NCBI GenBank assembly: GCA_024516035.1
Contig: CM044964.1
Coordinates: 5,289,160 to 5,353,159, forward strand
DNA: 64,000 bases
Source: Bactericera cockerelli
Lineage: Eukaryota; Arthropoda; Insecta; Hemiptera; Triozidae
Reading direction: 5' to 3'
The notes beneath the pieces are model-generated. The model ran no database searches and was not told where the DNA came from. It worked only from the letters and a program-made list of their open reading frames with translations. The number at the start of each line of letters is the position of its first letter. The first letter of the stretch is position 1. Shown piece by piece: positions 45,390 through 56,003 of the stretch. A program made the translations under genes and the position numbers.

Positions 45390-47249
45390 GAATCCAAACT
45401 GATCTTCGTCGACTTTTTCTTCAATCTTTTCTTTCAATCTATTTTTTAGGATATTGAGTAATATTTTGGAGGCATGAGAAAGTATAGATATTGTTCTATA
45501 ATTTGAACAATCACTTGCATTCCCTTTCTTGGGGATCGTGATTGCTCTGCTATTCACAAAATCAGATGGTATCTCTCCAGTGTTATAAGCATGTTCGATA
45601 ATGTGAAATAATACTTTTTTACTTTTTTCATCTACATTTTTTAATAATTCTGATGGTATCTCGTCTAATCCAGTTGACTTTTTGCTTGTAAGATTCTTCA
45701 AAGCAAGATCAAATTCATCCCGTGTTATAAGTGGGCCTTTGTCATCTTCTGCAACTTCGTTTTCATTTTCAACATATTCTTTCTCGTCATCGATGTTGTC
45801 TCCTTCATATAGTTCTTCCAAATACTCTTTCCATCTATCCGCCACTTTCTCATTATCAAACAGCAAACTACCATCTTTGTCCCTTACAATATTACTTTTA
45901 GTTTTAGGAGTATGGTTAAGTTTCTTAACTTTGGTGTAAGCTATGTCAGTCACATTCTTTGCTAAAGCCGTTTCAATTTCTCGACATTGTTCTTCAAGCC
46001 ATTTTTCCTTTTCTATACGACATTCCTCTGTTCTTTGATTTTTCAGTCTTTTATATTCTTGATAGTTGTTTTTTCTTAACTGATTTCTCTCTTGTATCAA
46101 ATCTAAAATCTTTGGAGTCATCCATGCTTTTCTTGGAACTAGTTTGTTTTTACCGAGGATATTGTCAGCTGTTAATGAAATTTTCTTCTTCAACTCATCC
46201 CACGAGTGATCTTCACCATTGATTATACTTAGTGTTTCTTGAAATTGTTTACGAGTTTCCTCTTCCTTTAGGCGATCCAAGCTCCAATTCTTTTTCTGTT
46301 GCAGCTGTCTCCTTTTGAACTTTATGTCTGACTTCATTAAGAGTAAATTGTGATCGCTCTCTGCTTTGAATCCCGGGTATGTGTGGCTTGATTTTATCTG
46401 GTTTTTGTATCTGGTTTTAACTAAAATGTAATCTATTTGATATCGATTGATATCACCGGGAGCTTTCCAAGTGTATCTCCTTCTTAATGGTACTTCAAAG
46501 AACGTATTGCTAATTAAAAATCCATTTTCTTCACAAAATTCTATAAGTTTTTCTCCCCTTTGATTAATATTTCCTAAACCAAATTTGCCCATACACCTGT
46601 TTGATGGGGGATTTCGACACCCTACAACAGCATTAAAGTCCCCCATTATAAACACGTTTGATTTTTCATCTGTGATCTTGAGTAAATCTTCAATCTGCTC
46701 ATAAATTGCATCCACCTCTTCATCTGTACTTCTTGATGTAGGGAAATAAGCTTGAATAACATACAAAGAGGTTGGCTGAGCTTCTAGTTTAATCATTAAC
46801 AATCTTTCATTGATGTGGTAAGTGTTCAATACATTGTTCTTCCATTTTCCTCTTAGAATGATCGCTACTCCATTTTTTCCTTGTCGGTCAGGTCCACTGT
46901 GAATAATCCTGAAGTCATCTGAGTTATAATCATCTTTACCTTGCCATCTTGTTTCACATAATCCTAATATATCCAGCTTTGCTCTTTCCATTTCTTTCTT
47001 CACTTCTTCTAATTTCGAAGGCTTTAACATTGTTCTAATGTTCCATGTACCGGTTCTGAGTTGATTCTTCTTTTTATCATTAATATTGTTACAAGGGTTT
47101 CGCTGGCTGACGACCTGGGGAGCCTTGTTGTTGATGTCATTTCTCCCCCTGCCGGATCTTGGCATCCGAACTCCATGATCAGTAATGTTGTTTTCATTAG
47201 AGGACATTTCCATATGGCTATCTAATGCTAGGGAATCCCGGAGGATCAT
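45366..47249 (-). CDS. RTE-like LINE: AP endonuclease and start of RT
   Basis: Open frame of 634 codons (its last codons, from about 45365, are out of frame). The endonuclease motifs are in order: GTWNIRT (67-73), CETRW with E99, GDFNA (203-207), RYTW (258-261), QIDYIL (271-276), SDHN (298-301). RT begins near residue 490 (RDEFDLALKNLTSKKSTGLD EIPSEL) through NYRTISILSHASKIL to EDQFGFRKGRGT. The first 64 residues are low in similarity and may include 5' leader sequence; Met at 47249 is the first in-frame, but one of the later Mets (residues 14 or 29) may be the true start. The family copies itself by target-primed reverse transcription. Confidence 0.85.
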
Positions 47250-47688
47250 TAATTCAGTGGTGTCCCTAAGGCCTTCTGATCCCCATGCCGTTCACCAGCT
47301 GAACCGGTACATCCGCCTTCAGAGTCGATTTCTCAGCTCCAGGACAAGAGATTGCCCTCCCCTACCCGCTCATCCGCCCGAAGCCGTTGGCACTTGATAG
47401 AGGTTGCTCCTTTGACCGGGAGTTGGTCGGTTGTAGCCGCTCCTCTGGAGTACAGACGCTTCAACGTGAGTAGAAAGAGTAGAAAGGAAAATGAAAGACA
47501 GCATCATTGGAGTAGTGAGACTATTCCAATAATGTGTCGAAAGAAACAAGAGTCAACCTAGAGAGTGGTTTGATAGAAAAGATTGAAAGAGAAGGAGTCT
47601 GGCTCAAGTAAGTGGAAACAATGCACAGAACTCAGCTCGGGCCTCGTGGTCGCTAACCCACACTTCACAAGCGTGAACCCCTGAGGTA

Positions 47689-47700
47689 ATGTGAGGTCGT
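47689..47700. repeat. Target-site duplication of the RTE-like LINE, right copy
   Basis: ATGTGAGGTCGT, identical to 44222-44233. Confidence 0.8.
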
Positions 47701-48342
47701 ATTAAAGAGAAATTAAAAAAAAAAAAAAATCATATAGAATGACAAAAATGATCTGGAAAGTGTTCTCTTATATCCAGGTATCTCTTGTATTCAGGTTCTT
47801 CTTATATCAGGTATCTCTTATATCCAGGTATCTCTTATATCCAGGTTCAAATGTATAGATCTGAAGTCCTCATTAACGTTTCGACCGAGAGATGCATCCA
47901 AATTCTTCGATGTGTATCCCAAAATATACACGAGGAGTTCTAGGGTTAACCGACTGTCCATCAATTAAAATGTCGGCCCTGTCAATTCTCTATGGCCTGT
48001 CTGGAAAAGCCAGACAGAGTCCTCATTAACACTTCGATGGAATAATGCAGTATAATCTTGTTTTTTCAGTAAAAAAATAATTTTACCAGCAGTTCTTAGG
48101 ATAATATTTAGCACTTTATACGTCAAACTGGTGATGAAAAGTAAATGAAAATGAAGGATTAGATAGGGGTTAAATAACGGGGGGAAAATCAATATTTTAC
48201 ATACATCATATTTTACATATCAAACTTGCATATATATAAATTTCTACAATTATCAAACTTGCATAATAATTTTATCGAATTTTACATGTATCAAACTTAC
48301 ATTAAATAATATATGAAACACCTTTCATTTTCCTCTGGATCC
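47701..48342. other. Intergenic with small repeats
   Basis: Contains an A run at 47715 and several copies of TCTCTTATATCCAGGTA (period 17) at about 47758-47848. No gene is supported. Confidence 0.6.
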
Positions 48343-48482
48343 TAGTTACAGCCACAAATTTTCAATCCTCTAGTTACAGCCACTAATTTTCAATCCTCTA
48401 GTCACAGCCACTAATTTTCAATCCGCTAGTTACAGCCACTAATTTTCAATTCTCTAGTTACAGCCACTTATTTTCAATTAGA
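48343..48482. repeat. 28-bp minisatellite, five units
   Basis: Units start TAGTTACAGCCACTAATTTT at 48343, 48371, 48399, 48427 and 48455. They are almost identical. Confidence 0.95.
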
Positions 48483-48589
48483 AATTTTTTGGACACCCAA
48501 AACACCCCCTGTACGTAACTTTAAAGTTTCATTGTGTCCGTCCCCCAAAAACTTTGTGGATTATCTCCATCTACATAATTATATATATC

Positions 48590-48650
48590 TTTTTTTCTCT
48601 CTCTCTTTCTCTCTCTCTCTGTCTCTCTCTCTCTCTTTCTCTCTTTTTTC
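48590..48650. repeat. (CT)n microsatellite
   Basis: CTCTCT/TTTCTC tract followed by ordinary sequence. Confidence 0.9.
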
Positions 48651-48780
48651 ATCAAACACCTCAGAAGAGTGTGAAGAATTACAAAGAAAGAGTCATATTT
48701 CTTTCAATAAATTCTTGAAATGGATCCAATGGCAATAATCCCACCCTTTATTTAAAATAAGTGTATTTATATTTATTGTC

Positions 48781-48950
48781 TGTCCCGGTAGCTCAGTGGC
48801 ACTCTGTGAAACAAGAGGTTCCAGAGGTCTTGAGTTCAAAACCCAGCCGGGACATGACAAGTTATCCTCCCATTTGGGATTTTACCACATAATAATACGT
48901 CTTGGGCTTACTGCTGGAATAATGGGACTTTAATAGTCCTTATCGGGCAA
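48781..48950 (+). mobile_element. tRNA-derived SINE (family B)
   Basis: Head GTCCCGGTAGCTCAGTGGCA, close CAGCCGGGACATGACAAGTT; body TCCTCCCATTTGGGATTTTA, CCACATAATAATACGTC, CTGGAATAATGGGACTTTAA. It is the best-preserved body in the window, but the head has lost several bases in the D-arm. Confidence 0.85.
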
Positions 48951-49115
48951 ATTTTGTGTTTTTTTTTATATTGTTTTCAACTTCGTATATTAATTTTAAA
49001 TTATCTTTTTGTAGACGAGTATAATATGTCCATATGTATAAAGTGTATAAAAATAATGATAATATATGTATATCTCCTTTATTTTTCTATGTCTAGTCTT
49101 TGCTTGTCTCTCCTG

Positions 49116-49117
<2 letters not shown>

Positions 49118-49172
<55 letters not shown>

Positions 49173-49177
49173 CTCAG
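49118..49177. repeat. (CT)n microsatellite
   Basis: Uninterrupted CT dinucleotides for about 50 bases. Confidence 0.95.
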
Positions 49178-49468
49178 AAGTTTGCATAATAATATATGCT
49201 CAGATGACAATTTTATGACAAAACTTATTTTATATCTAATAAAATTTATGCTACTCATTAGTCAATTCGATTCTACCTTTCTTTTTTTTTCTCCCACTCG
49301 TTTTCTGTCATTCTCTTCACACCTATCTCTTTGTCTCATTCTATATCTATGTTTTTATCTCTCTCTTTCTCTCTCCCTTTCCCTTTCCACACCTTTAAAG
49401 CAGACAGTTGAGCGCACGCAAACTTTTCCAGAGATACGGTAGGGCGGGGTAAATGGTGTCACAGTACC

Positions 49469-49597
49469 GGGGACAGATGTGGTACAGCGGGGTTACAGGG
49501 ACAGAGGTGGTACAGCGGGGTTACAGGGACAGATATGGTACAGTGGGGTTACAGGGACAGATGTGGTACAGCGGGGTTACAGGGACAGAGGTGGTAG
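49469..49597. repeat. 28-bp GC-richer minisatellite
   Basis: About four and a half units of GGGGTTACAGGGACAGATGT GGTACAGC. The period is not a multiple of three, so the open frame over it cycles through three peptides and is not a gene. Confidence 0.95.
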
Positions 49598-49599
49598 TG

Positions 49600-50400
49600 C
49601 GTTCCAAAAACAAACTTCAGAACTGTCAAGTGGTTGGACGCTGAGGTGACAGGGGTTGGACATTAGCAGAGAGAAGAGAAAATAAATATTCAAAATAAGA
49701 CAAAAATGAAAAACGAATCTAAAATTCATCTGAATTGCGCTGACTTTGGTATCGTTTTTAATGTTAGGGATGAACTCTATACTGTATCTTTTTGATATTT
49801 GAATTTTTTTTCACTTTTGATTAGGTTTAACTCGTCGAATATTTTCATTAATTTATTGTTTATTTTCTTGACATCTCGTAACCTCTTTTGGCTTTTTAGG
49901 GTTAGCTGGTTTTAAAAAGTCCTCCGGTGAGACACTAGTCTTTGGCAATTTCTTCCACCCAACCCTTAGAATTAGAAAACGTCTATTTGAACACTTTCTC
50001 TTTTCTTTTATCTCTCTCCCTTTCTCTAGTCTACCAAAAGGTATGTCTACCGAAATAGGGATATATTCTCATATTGTAATTTTTTATTTTTCCTGAAAGT
50101 TATCATATTATAGTCCATTCAATTCTCTCTCTCTCCCTCCCTCCTCTCTCTCTCTCTCTCTCTCTTACTCTTATTGTTATATCTTAGCCCTGTCTACCAC
50201 TCTATTTCACACAAAACTGTCTCTTCAGGGACAAAGGGTCCCACGACATCACCAGTACATATTTCTATTTATTTGCTATTCCTCTCTCTCTCTTTCTCTC
50301 TGTCTTGGTGCGTTTTTTATTTTAAAAATACACAGGAATACAGGAATGCACGATATTCGTAAATGTAAAGAAGCTGAGTGCAATAGTAACATTCTTTAGG
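49600..50400. other. Intergenic, with pyrimidine tracts
   Basis: Holds an inverted fragment of the LINE-tail repeat at 49945-49978 (GGCAATTTCTTCCACCCAAC) and CT-rich tracts at 50122-50175 and 50282-50303. No gene is supported. Confidence 0.6.
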
Positions 50401-50402
50401 GT

Positions 50403-50532
50403 TAGACAACCACCAGACTGAAAACAACTGGTATCCTGAGGCTATAATTCGTCCAGAAATGTGAAAAACTGGGTAGATCAAATTTTCGAGGAATACAATA
50501 CTTTCCTTATTATAGGATAAGGAAAGTAAAAA
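50403..50532 (-). repeat. Hairpin-ended repeat X, 5' fragment, minus
   Basis: Inverse of the start of the 57062-57715 copy: CAACTGGTATCCTGAGGCTA, CGTCCAGAAATGTGAAAAAC, AATACTTTCCTTATTATAGG ATAAGGAAAGTAAAA. It stops after about 130 bp. Confidence 0.8.
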
Positions 50533-50589
50533 GAGAGTTAAAGTTAAAGTAAGGAATAACAATATTGCACCCTGTTTAATTCTTGTATT

Positions 50590-51135
50590 ACATTTTTCTC
50601 CATCAAGTGTGAGTCTCCTTTTCTCTCTCACATTTCTTATCTGTTCCCCTGTGTCTACCTTATCCGCCACATATGTGCACTTCTCAGAAATTAGACATTC
50701 CTCTTCATTCTGCTTTCTCTTGTCTTTCGTATTCTCTCCTACATTTTTCATCCTTCTTCTACATCTTTTTCTCCCTCTCTCTTCTACCTCTTCCCTTTTC
50801 CTCTTTCCACATTACCTCTTCCTCTACGTATTGTAATTTTCAGGAATCTGTCTTCTGTATTCCCCCATTTTTCTCGTCACTCCCTTTCTTCTCTGAGTTC
50901 ACCTCCCCCTTCTCCTTTTTTATGAACCACGTTTGTGTAGTTCTAAAGAATTTGTCTTCCCTCTTTCTCCAAATCCTATCTCTTTTTTATTCGCTGTCCT
51001 CTTCCTCTGTATACGCTAGCGTGCCGTTAAAAGAGTGGTTCACTTGCGTTTTGTTAAGTGAGTGAATCATTGTTGTGCTACCTTGTTTTTCATTCAACTT
51101 TCCCTGTTTTTCATTCTACTTTTTTTTTACCCTCT
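50590..51135. repeat. Long pyrimidine-rich tract
   Basis: Strong C/T bias on the plus strand without a fixed unit. Serine/phenylalanine-rich frames across it are composition artefacts. Similar tracts occur at 51690-52120 and 58740-59260. Confidence 0.75.
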
Positions 51136-51139
51136 AACT

Positions 51140-51310
51140 TTAAATAAAACTTGATCCAACATGTTTAATAATAATAATAGGAAGAGAATGCCGTTGGTAT
51201 TAGCACCGCCCTTGATCAAGTTTTGTTTTATTTCAATTTCTATGTAAATATTCTATGTACCTACTTTATTGTAAATAAAACTTGATCCAACATGTTTAAT
51301 AATAATTTCT
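51140..51310 (+). repeat. LINE 3' UTR end, partly duplicated
   Basis: AATAAAACTTGATCCAACAT with (AATAATA) at 51143-51178 is followed by GAATGCCGTTGGTATTAGCA, CCGCCCTTGATCAAGTTTTG and the same end again at 51275-51305. It is a direct duplication of the tail seen at 39600-39735. Confidence 0.75.
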
Positions 51311-51339
51311 TTCTCTGTATTAATTTGTGTCCCGTGAAA

Positions 51340-51690
51340 AAGATGTTTCACCTGTATAAACTCTAAATGTATAAACTAATAACTATAAAGAGTGGGCTAC
51401 TGTAGAGGTTCACTTTTGTGCCGTCCAAAGAGCGGTTCACTTCGGTGAGAGAATCGTTGTTGAGCTACCATTTTACTTCCGAGAAATTTCTAATATTTTT
51501 TATTCGCCTTTCTCATCTTCCTTTTTTGCACTAATTTGTGTGCCGTCAAAAGGGTGGTTCAATTGTGTACCCTCTAACTCTAAAACTAAAGAGTTGGTTC
51601 CTGTTGAGGTTCACGTGAGTGCCCTGAGAAGATTGGTCTACTGTAGTGGTTCACTTGTGTGCCGTCAAAAGAGTGGTTCATTTGTGTGCC
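51340..51690. repeat. Irregular tandem repeat GGTTCACTTGTGTGCCGTCA
   Basis: Units of about 30-100 bp carrying GTGGTTCACTTGTGTGCCGT and AAAGAGTGGTTCA variants, mixed with TAAACTCTAA. The same motif forms an array at 57745-57925 and occurs singly near 51025. Confidence 0.75.
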
Positions 51691-52125
51691 ACTCTATTTC
51701 CTATCCACCAATCTCTCCCCTCTATTTTCCCCTCCCTCTTCTCATATCAATTCCCTTTAAATAGATTTTTCTCATTCTTACGTACCACCTTTTTTTTCTA
51801 CTTTCATTTCCTGTCCACTTTCTTTCCTACTCCCATTCTTCCTCTCCTCTTCACTCCTTTTTCTCAATCCATCTCTCTCTTTCTTTTGATACTCATTCCA
51901 CTTTATCTTTTATCATTGCTGTCGAGTTGCTTTACATTATTTTATTTTCCGGAGGAATTTTTATGTGAGAACACATTCTCTCAATTTGTGTCTCTTTCTC
52001 TATCTCTAGTCTTTCTTGCTCTCACTTCCTTGTGCACTTTCTATCTTTTTCTTCTCTCTCACACTCATTCTCTCTCTTCCTCTCTCTCATATAGTATTAT
52101 CGAATTCACCATTCACACGTTTAAC
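51691..52125. repeat. Long pyrimidine-rich tract
   Basis: C/T-rich on the plus strand, with CTCTCT cores near 51880 and 52055-52090. Confidence 0.75.
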
Positions 52126-52629
52126 TTAATTTCTAATTTAAAAAAAGTATAAAACATGGTAAAGAAAACAAGATGAAGCTCCTCAGGAAATGAGCTGACT
52201 CAACTATATTATACATAAATACATATTTATATTCAACTAAATAAATATAGACTCATTATATAAAAACAGTTTTATATATACCGGGTGTACCTGTACCGGT
52301 CTGTGAGGAACACTCACTTCATGCATCCAGACAGATATTAGGAGGAGAGTTGTAATCGCCTCATGCTCAATGATTTACACTAAATTTTATCAAATCAATT
52401 CCTTTTTCGACGCAGAGTTAATTTCTGCAATAAAAATTGCACTGCAGGTAAAACTTTTCGCCGAGTGAAAGTACATGAAATGCATGAATTATGTATTTCG
52501 TTACCTTACACTCTGCTGCGCTGTCTCTTTATTCTACATATAGGGCGTTCACACCACGACCGAGGTGTTTGATTAAAAAAATCATGGCACTAACACATTA
52601 ACACACCATCGCCTTAACGACCCCAACCT
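52126..52629. other. Intergenic
   Basis: Nothing recognised beyond AT-rich sequence and CCGGGTGTACCTGTACCGGT near 52281, a partly palindromic stretch. Confidence 0.5.
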
Positions 52630-52800
52630 CTACTCTAGTGCATGGAGTAATTGTGACATCACTTCCTTGTCAAGCACAACATGGATTTTTTTTGTAAGGC
52701 GAGCGATTGTTTTAGCGCACAACCAGCTTAGTGGGTTAATAATCGCTTGCCATGCACAAGGTTCTCGGTTCGAACCGCAGAGGCGACAAAAAATATTGAC
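52630..52800 (-). mobile_element. tRNA-like SINE head (family E)
   Basis: Near 52735-52790 GTTAATAATCGCTTGCCATG then GTTCTCGGTTCGAACCGCAG looks like a tRNA-like head with B box GGTTCGAACC. The orientation is uncertain, because a second GACATCACTT flank (52651 and 52799) surrounds it as a possible direct repeat. Confidence 0.45.
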
Positions 52801-53219
52801 ATCACTTATTTGGTTCATAGAATGAATGTTATATGTATAATAATACCAGAATTCTTCTAGAATCATTATAATACTAGAATTCTTCAATTTTTCACTCACC
52901 GCCTCGAGTTTTCCTTCATTAATACAGAATATAAATTCTTAAAAAACAAATTATTGATAGAATGAAGAAAAAACTTCTCATTTATGAGTCATCCTGAATG
53001 ACTATTTTAGCTGCAAGATTAGAAAATTACCTAGCAATGAGAAAGCTAGTTAAAAGAGGAACTTGCAAAGTCCCAAGGGCTTTAAGGCATGGCTTTTTTT
53101 TAGAAAGCCGGAGATAACTATTATAGTAATTATAGTTCTTAATGATAATAATAATAAAGGTGAAATTAAAACAATTTTATTGCGTTAAGTCAGGGTTTGT
53201 GATCAAAGTACATGAGATT
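52801..53219. other. Intergenic
   Basis: No supported feature. Confidence 0.5.
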
Positions 53220-53345
53220 GTGGACTGAGGGGAGAGGTATAAAGAGAGAAAGAGAGAGAGAGAAAGAGAGAGAGGGAGAGAGAGAGAAGGCGAAAGAAAG
53301 AGAGGGAGAGAGGTGAACAAAAGAGAAAGAGAAAGGGCGGGGGTA
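53220..53345. repeat. (GA)n purine tract
   Basis: GAGAGA and GAAAGAGA units, purine-only over about 110 bp. Confidence 0.9.
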
Positions 53346-53619
53346 GAAATCGCGAAAAAAGGACAAAAAAATATTGTTCTAGCAAGGTAAATTATACTTC
53401 TGACAGGTCAATTTTAATTATACGTCAAGTATAAATTCCAAAAAAAAAAAAAAAAACATAATTTCATAGCACATATGAGTTTGCAATAAGCATTATAATT
53501 ATCTAATTATTAAAATATTATAATTATATGTATTTTAATAATCATTATAATTAAATTAATTAATTATTACTATATTATGTACTTGAATATTTAATTAAAT
53601 AATTAAATATCATCATACT

Positions 53620-53916
53620 CCGTGGCGTAACGGTTAGGACTACTGCCCGTAGTCTAGAGATCCTGAGTTCGATCCCCGGTCGGAGCAGATTTTTCACACA
53701 GAAAATTCTGTTTCCTCCGTACATGTGAGGCTGGCATTTCCAGCCCTACCCAGGCTGGGTGAGGTTAATGTGACTAGCTGGTACGATTCCCAGCGAATGG
53801 AGGGTAAAGCCCCAGTCCTAATCCATGACGTTAAATCAAATAGCATCGTTGGCGTTAGGAAAGGCATCCAGCCGTAAAAATGTGCCAAAATCAACCAACC
53901 TCAACCATCATACATA
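53620..53916 (+). mobile_element. tRNA-derived SINE (family A), mariner in its tail
   Basis: Head CTCCGTGGCGTAACGGTTAG, B box GAGTTCGATCCCC; body GTGAGGCTGGCATTTCCAGC, CCTACCCAGGCTGGGTGAGG; 3' part GTTAGGAAAGGCATCCAGCC GTAAAAATG, then CAACC repeats. It is the longest copy of the family and shows its probable 3' end. The mariner follows directly at a TA. Confidence 0.85.
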
Positions 53917-53972
53917 CTCAATAAGTCGTCGAACTAAATGTGAAAGGAACCTTTTTTTGGAAAAAATTTACC

Positions 53973-54665
53973 TTAGTCATCAACATAGTCTCCATTTAGG
54001 GTAATACAATTATTCCAGCGCTTTTCCAATTTTTCGATTCCTATTTTGTAGAAGATTTTGTCTTTTGCCTCAAAATAGGCTTCAGTGGCGACTATGACCT
54101 CATAGTCGGATCGAAATTTTTTTCCCTGGAGCTCTTTTTTCAGGTCTGAGAACAGATGGTAGTCAGATGGAGCCAGGTCTGGTGAATAAGGGGGATGTGG
54201 AAGCAATTCAAATCGCAAATCCTTCAATTTTGCCATCGTTTTCATTGATTTGTGGATTGGAGCGTTGTCTTGGTGAAAAAGTGGTTTTTTCCTTGTCATG
54301 TGGGGCCTTTTCTGTTTGATAGCGTCATTCCACCGATCCAATAAGGCTATGTAATAGTCACTGTTGATCTTCTGACCTTTCGGGAGAAAGTCAATGAGCA
54401 AATGTCCATTTGTGTCCCAAAATATAGAAGCCATAACTTTCCCAGCTGATTCTTGTGTCTTTGGACGCTTTGGTCGGGTATCGCCCTCTCCTGTCCATTC
54501 GGCTGACGCTCTTTTCGATTCCGGAGTATAGTGGTGTATCCACGTCTCATTCATCGTTATATATCGGCGGAAAAAATCCTTTCTGTCTCTGTTAAACAGC
54601 TCCAAACAATGCTCAGAATCATCAATACGTTGTTCTTTTTGGTCTACTGTCAGTAAACGAGGCAC
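53973..54665 (-). pseudogene. mariner transposase, catalytic part
   Basis: 230 residues containing the D,D34D core. The first motif reads TMNETWIHHYTPE, where active enzymes have MDETW, so Asp is Asn at residue 39. The second is HQDNAPIHKS with D133, and the third is YSPDLAPSDYHLF with D168, giving exactly 34 residues between them. Codon AAT in place of GAT is a single-base change that would abolish cleavage. The C-terminus WNNCITLNGDYVDD is complete. The frame continues upstream of the Met into PSG/LYP-type sequence with the WVPRLL-like linker broken. Confidence 0.85.
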
Positions 54666-54913
54666 CCACTTGGATAAAGCTTCTGCATACCCAATTCTTC
54701 ATGTAAAATTTTAAGTACAGTACCTTTTGAAATCTGTAGAGTGTCAGCTATCTCTTGTAACTTAACTTTGCGATCAGCTCTCACGATTTTCAGCACTTTT
54801 TGAGTGTTTTCTGGTGTAGCCACCTCAATAGGACGTCCTGAGCGTTCTTTGTCTTCGGTGGATGTTCTACCATAATGGTGGATGTTCTACCATAAACTGT
54901 TGGCATAATGGGA

Positions 54914-55120
54914 CTACCTGTCTTGCGCTGACAGTCTAAATAAAGCACTACTTATACTTATACTTATACCACTTTTAAATTCTCTATACCACCAACAAAT
55001 TGTTTCTTTTGATGGACAATCATTTGGATAATACTTTATTAACCACTTTTGAGCTTCCACTGTATTTTTACCCATCAAAAAACAATGTTTGATCAAGAAG
55101 CGAAACTCGTTTTTATCCAT
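54914..55120 (-). pseudogene. mariner transposase, N-terminal helix-turn-helix
   Basis: Reads MDKNEFRFLIKHCFLMGKNT, VEAQKWLIKYYPNDCPSKET, ICWWYREFKSG, the first DNA-binding helix-turn-helix of mariner transposases, and then runs into repeated ISISIS and stops. It is separated from the catalytic part by frameshifts; the second helix-turn-helix can be read in the gap (GRPIEVATPENTQKVLKIVR, KLQEIADTLQISKGTVLKIL). Confidence 0.8.
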
Positions 55121-55292
55121 ATTTTAAAAGTAAACAATAGAAGCTTCACTTAATTTGTAATAACTTACAGAAAAATAATTTTCAAGGCACAAAATCTGAA
55201 CACATGACTGATGACCGTTAGTACTAAAAGTTTTCAAAACAAACAGCGCGCTAGTGGCGCGCTCTATGACCTAGTTCGACAACTTAATGACC

Positions 55293-55797
55293 CATGTAGT
55301 ATGTATCATACTATGTATTTTAATAATCATTGTTCCATTTTCATAAAAAATGTAATTAGTACCTTTTTTAAGGTTCTTGTTGAAAAGCATTCTCAAATGT
55401 TTACAATATGCTTTACAAACTGACACCTGAACTTTACAAAAATGTTTACAATATGCTTTGCAAATTGACAACTGAACCGAAACATTACCCCAACACTCTA
55501 ATTACAGCATATAAAAACCATTCCAGCTGAAACGAACTGTAATTATTATTAACAAGAATATTAATTACGGTAATTATGCTTGATTAATACTCTTAATTAG
55601 GCAACAAATGTGTTTTTAATTAAAAAATATTATCCCATTAAAAATTATTAGCGCCAGAAATTACCGCTGACTTTTCAGCGAGAGAGCATGCATATGAATG
55701 TTGTGAATGATGTACCGGGTGACTCAGGGCTGCGGGGGGAATATACAGAGTGTTACTGAAAGACAAACGCCGCGCCGTGAAGTAACCTAAATAATAA
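55293..55797. other. Intergenic
   Basis: Contains a short direct repeat TGTTTACAATATGCTTT(A/G)CA at about 55397 and 55443. No gene is supported. Confidence 0.5.
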
Positions 55798-56003
55798 TAA
55801 CACTCTTTAGTGGAAGGCAACCACCAGGCGAGGTTCATGCTCAAAGCATTTTCTACCATCTAACCCTCAGAGTTTTATTATTATGTGGTCACAAACTCAA
55901 ATTTTTGAGGAAAAATTCATGCACTGGGTGAGATTCGAAATAACCTATCCCTACGCTACCTGGTTTAACAGGCCAGCGCGTTAACCACGTGACTACCAGT
56001 GCA
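55798..56003 (-). mobile_element. tRNA-derived SINE (family C), minus orientation
   Basis: ACACTCTTTAGTGGAAGGCA, CATTTTCTACCATCTAACCC, TTATTATTATGTGGTCACAA, AAAAATTCATGCACTGGGTG and the inverse head CGTTAACCACGTGACTACCA GTGCAC. It is the cleanest family C copy. Confidence 0.85.

Larger units (their letters stand above)
44234..47688 (-). mobile_element. RTE-like LINE, near full length, 3.46 kb
   Basis: Bounded by a 12-bp direct repeat. On the element strand the 3' end is ...GATTGATGATG, a short tandem tail typical of RTE elements, which lack poly-A. AP endonuclease and RT domains are both present. The coding region has one frameshift near 45365 and one stop at 45227-45229, so this copy is inactive. 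Its length agrees with full-length members of the clade. Confidence 0.85.
53917..55292 (-). mobile_element. mariner transposon, inactive, about 1.37 kb
   Basis: Imperfect terminal inverted repeats: TCAATAAGTCGTCGAACTA at 53918-53936 and, inverted, TCATTAAGTTGTCGAACTA at 55272-55290. TA precedes the left end. The transposase runs on the minus strand but is broken: the first catalytic Asp is replaced, a duplicated segment GGTGGATGTTCTACCATA lies at about 54857-54896, and a foreign or slipped stretch (ACTTATACTTATACTTATAC) is at about 54946-54967. Length and layout are those of a full mariner. Confidence 0.85.

Noticed and set aside
47185..47561. Short plus-strand frames upstream of the RTE coding region
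   Set aside because: They overlap the 5' part of the minus-strand LINE and show no domain.
49453..49644. Repetitive frame with GVTGTEVV/YRDRYGTV
   Set aside because: It comes from a 28-bp minisatellite; the three alternating peptides reflect the period, not a protein.
50673..52152. 130- and 168-residue Ser/Phe-rich frames
   Set aside because: Pyrimidine-rich composition favours long frames by chance; there are no motifs.
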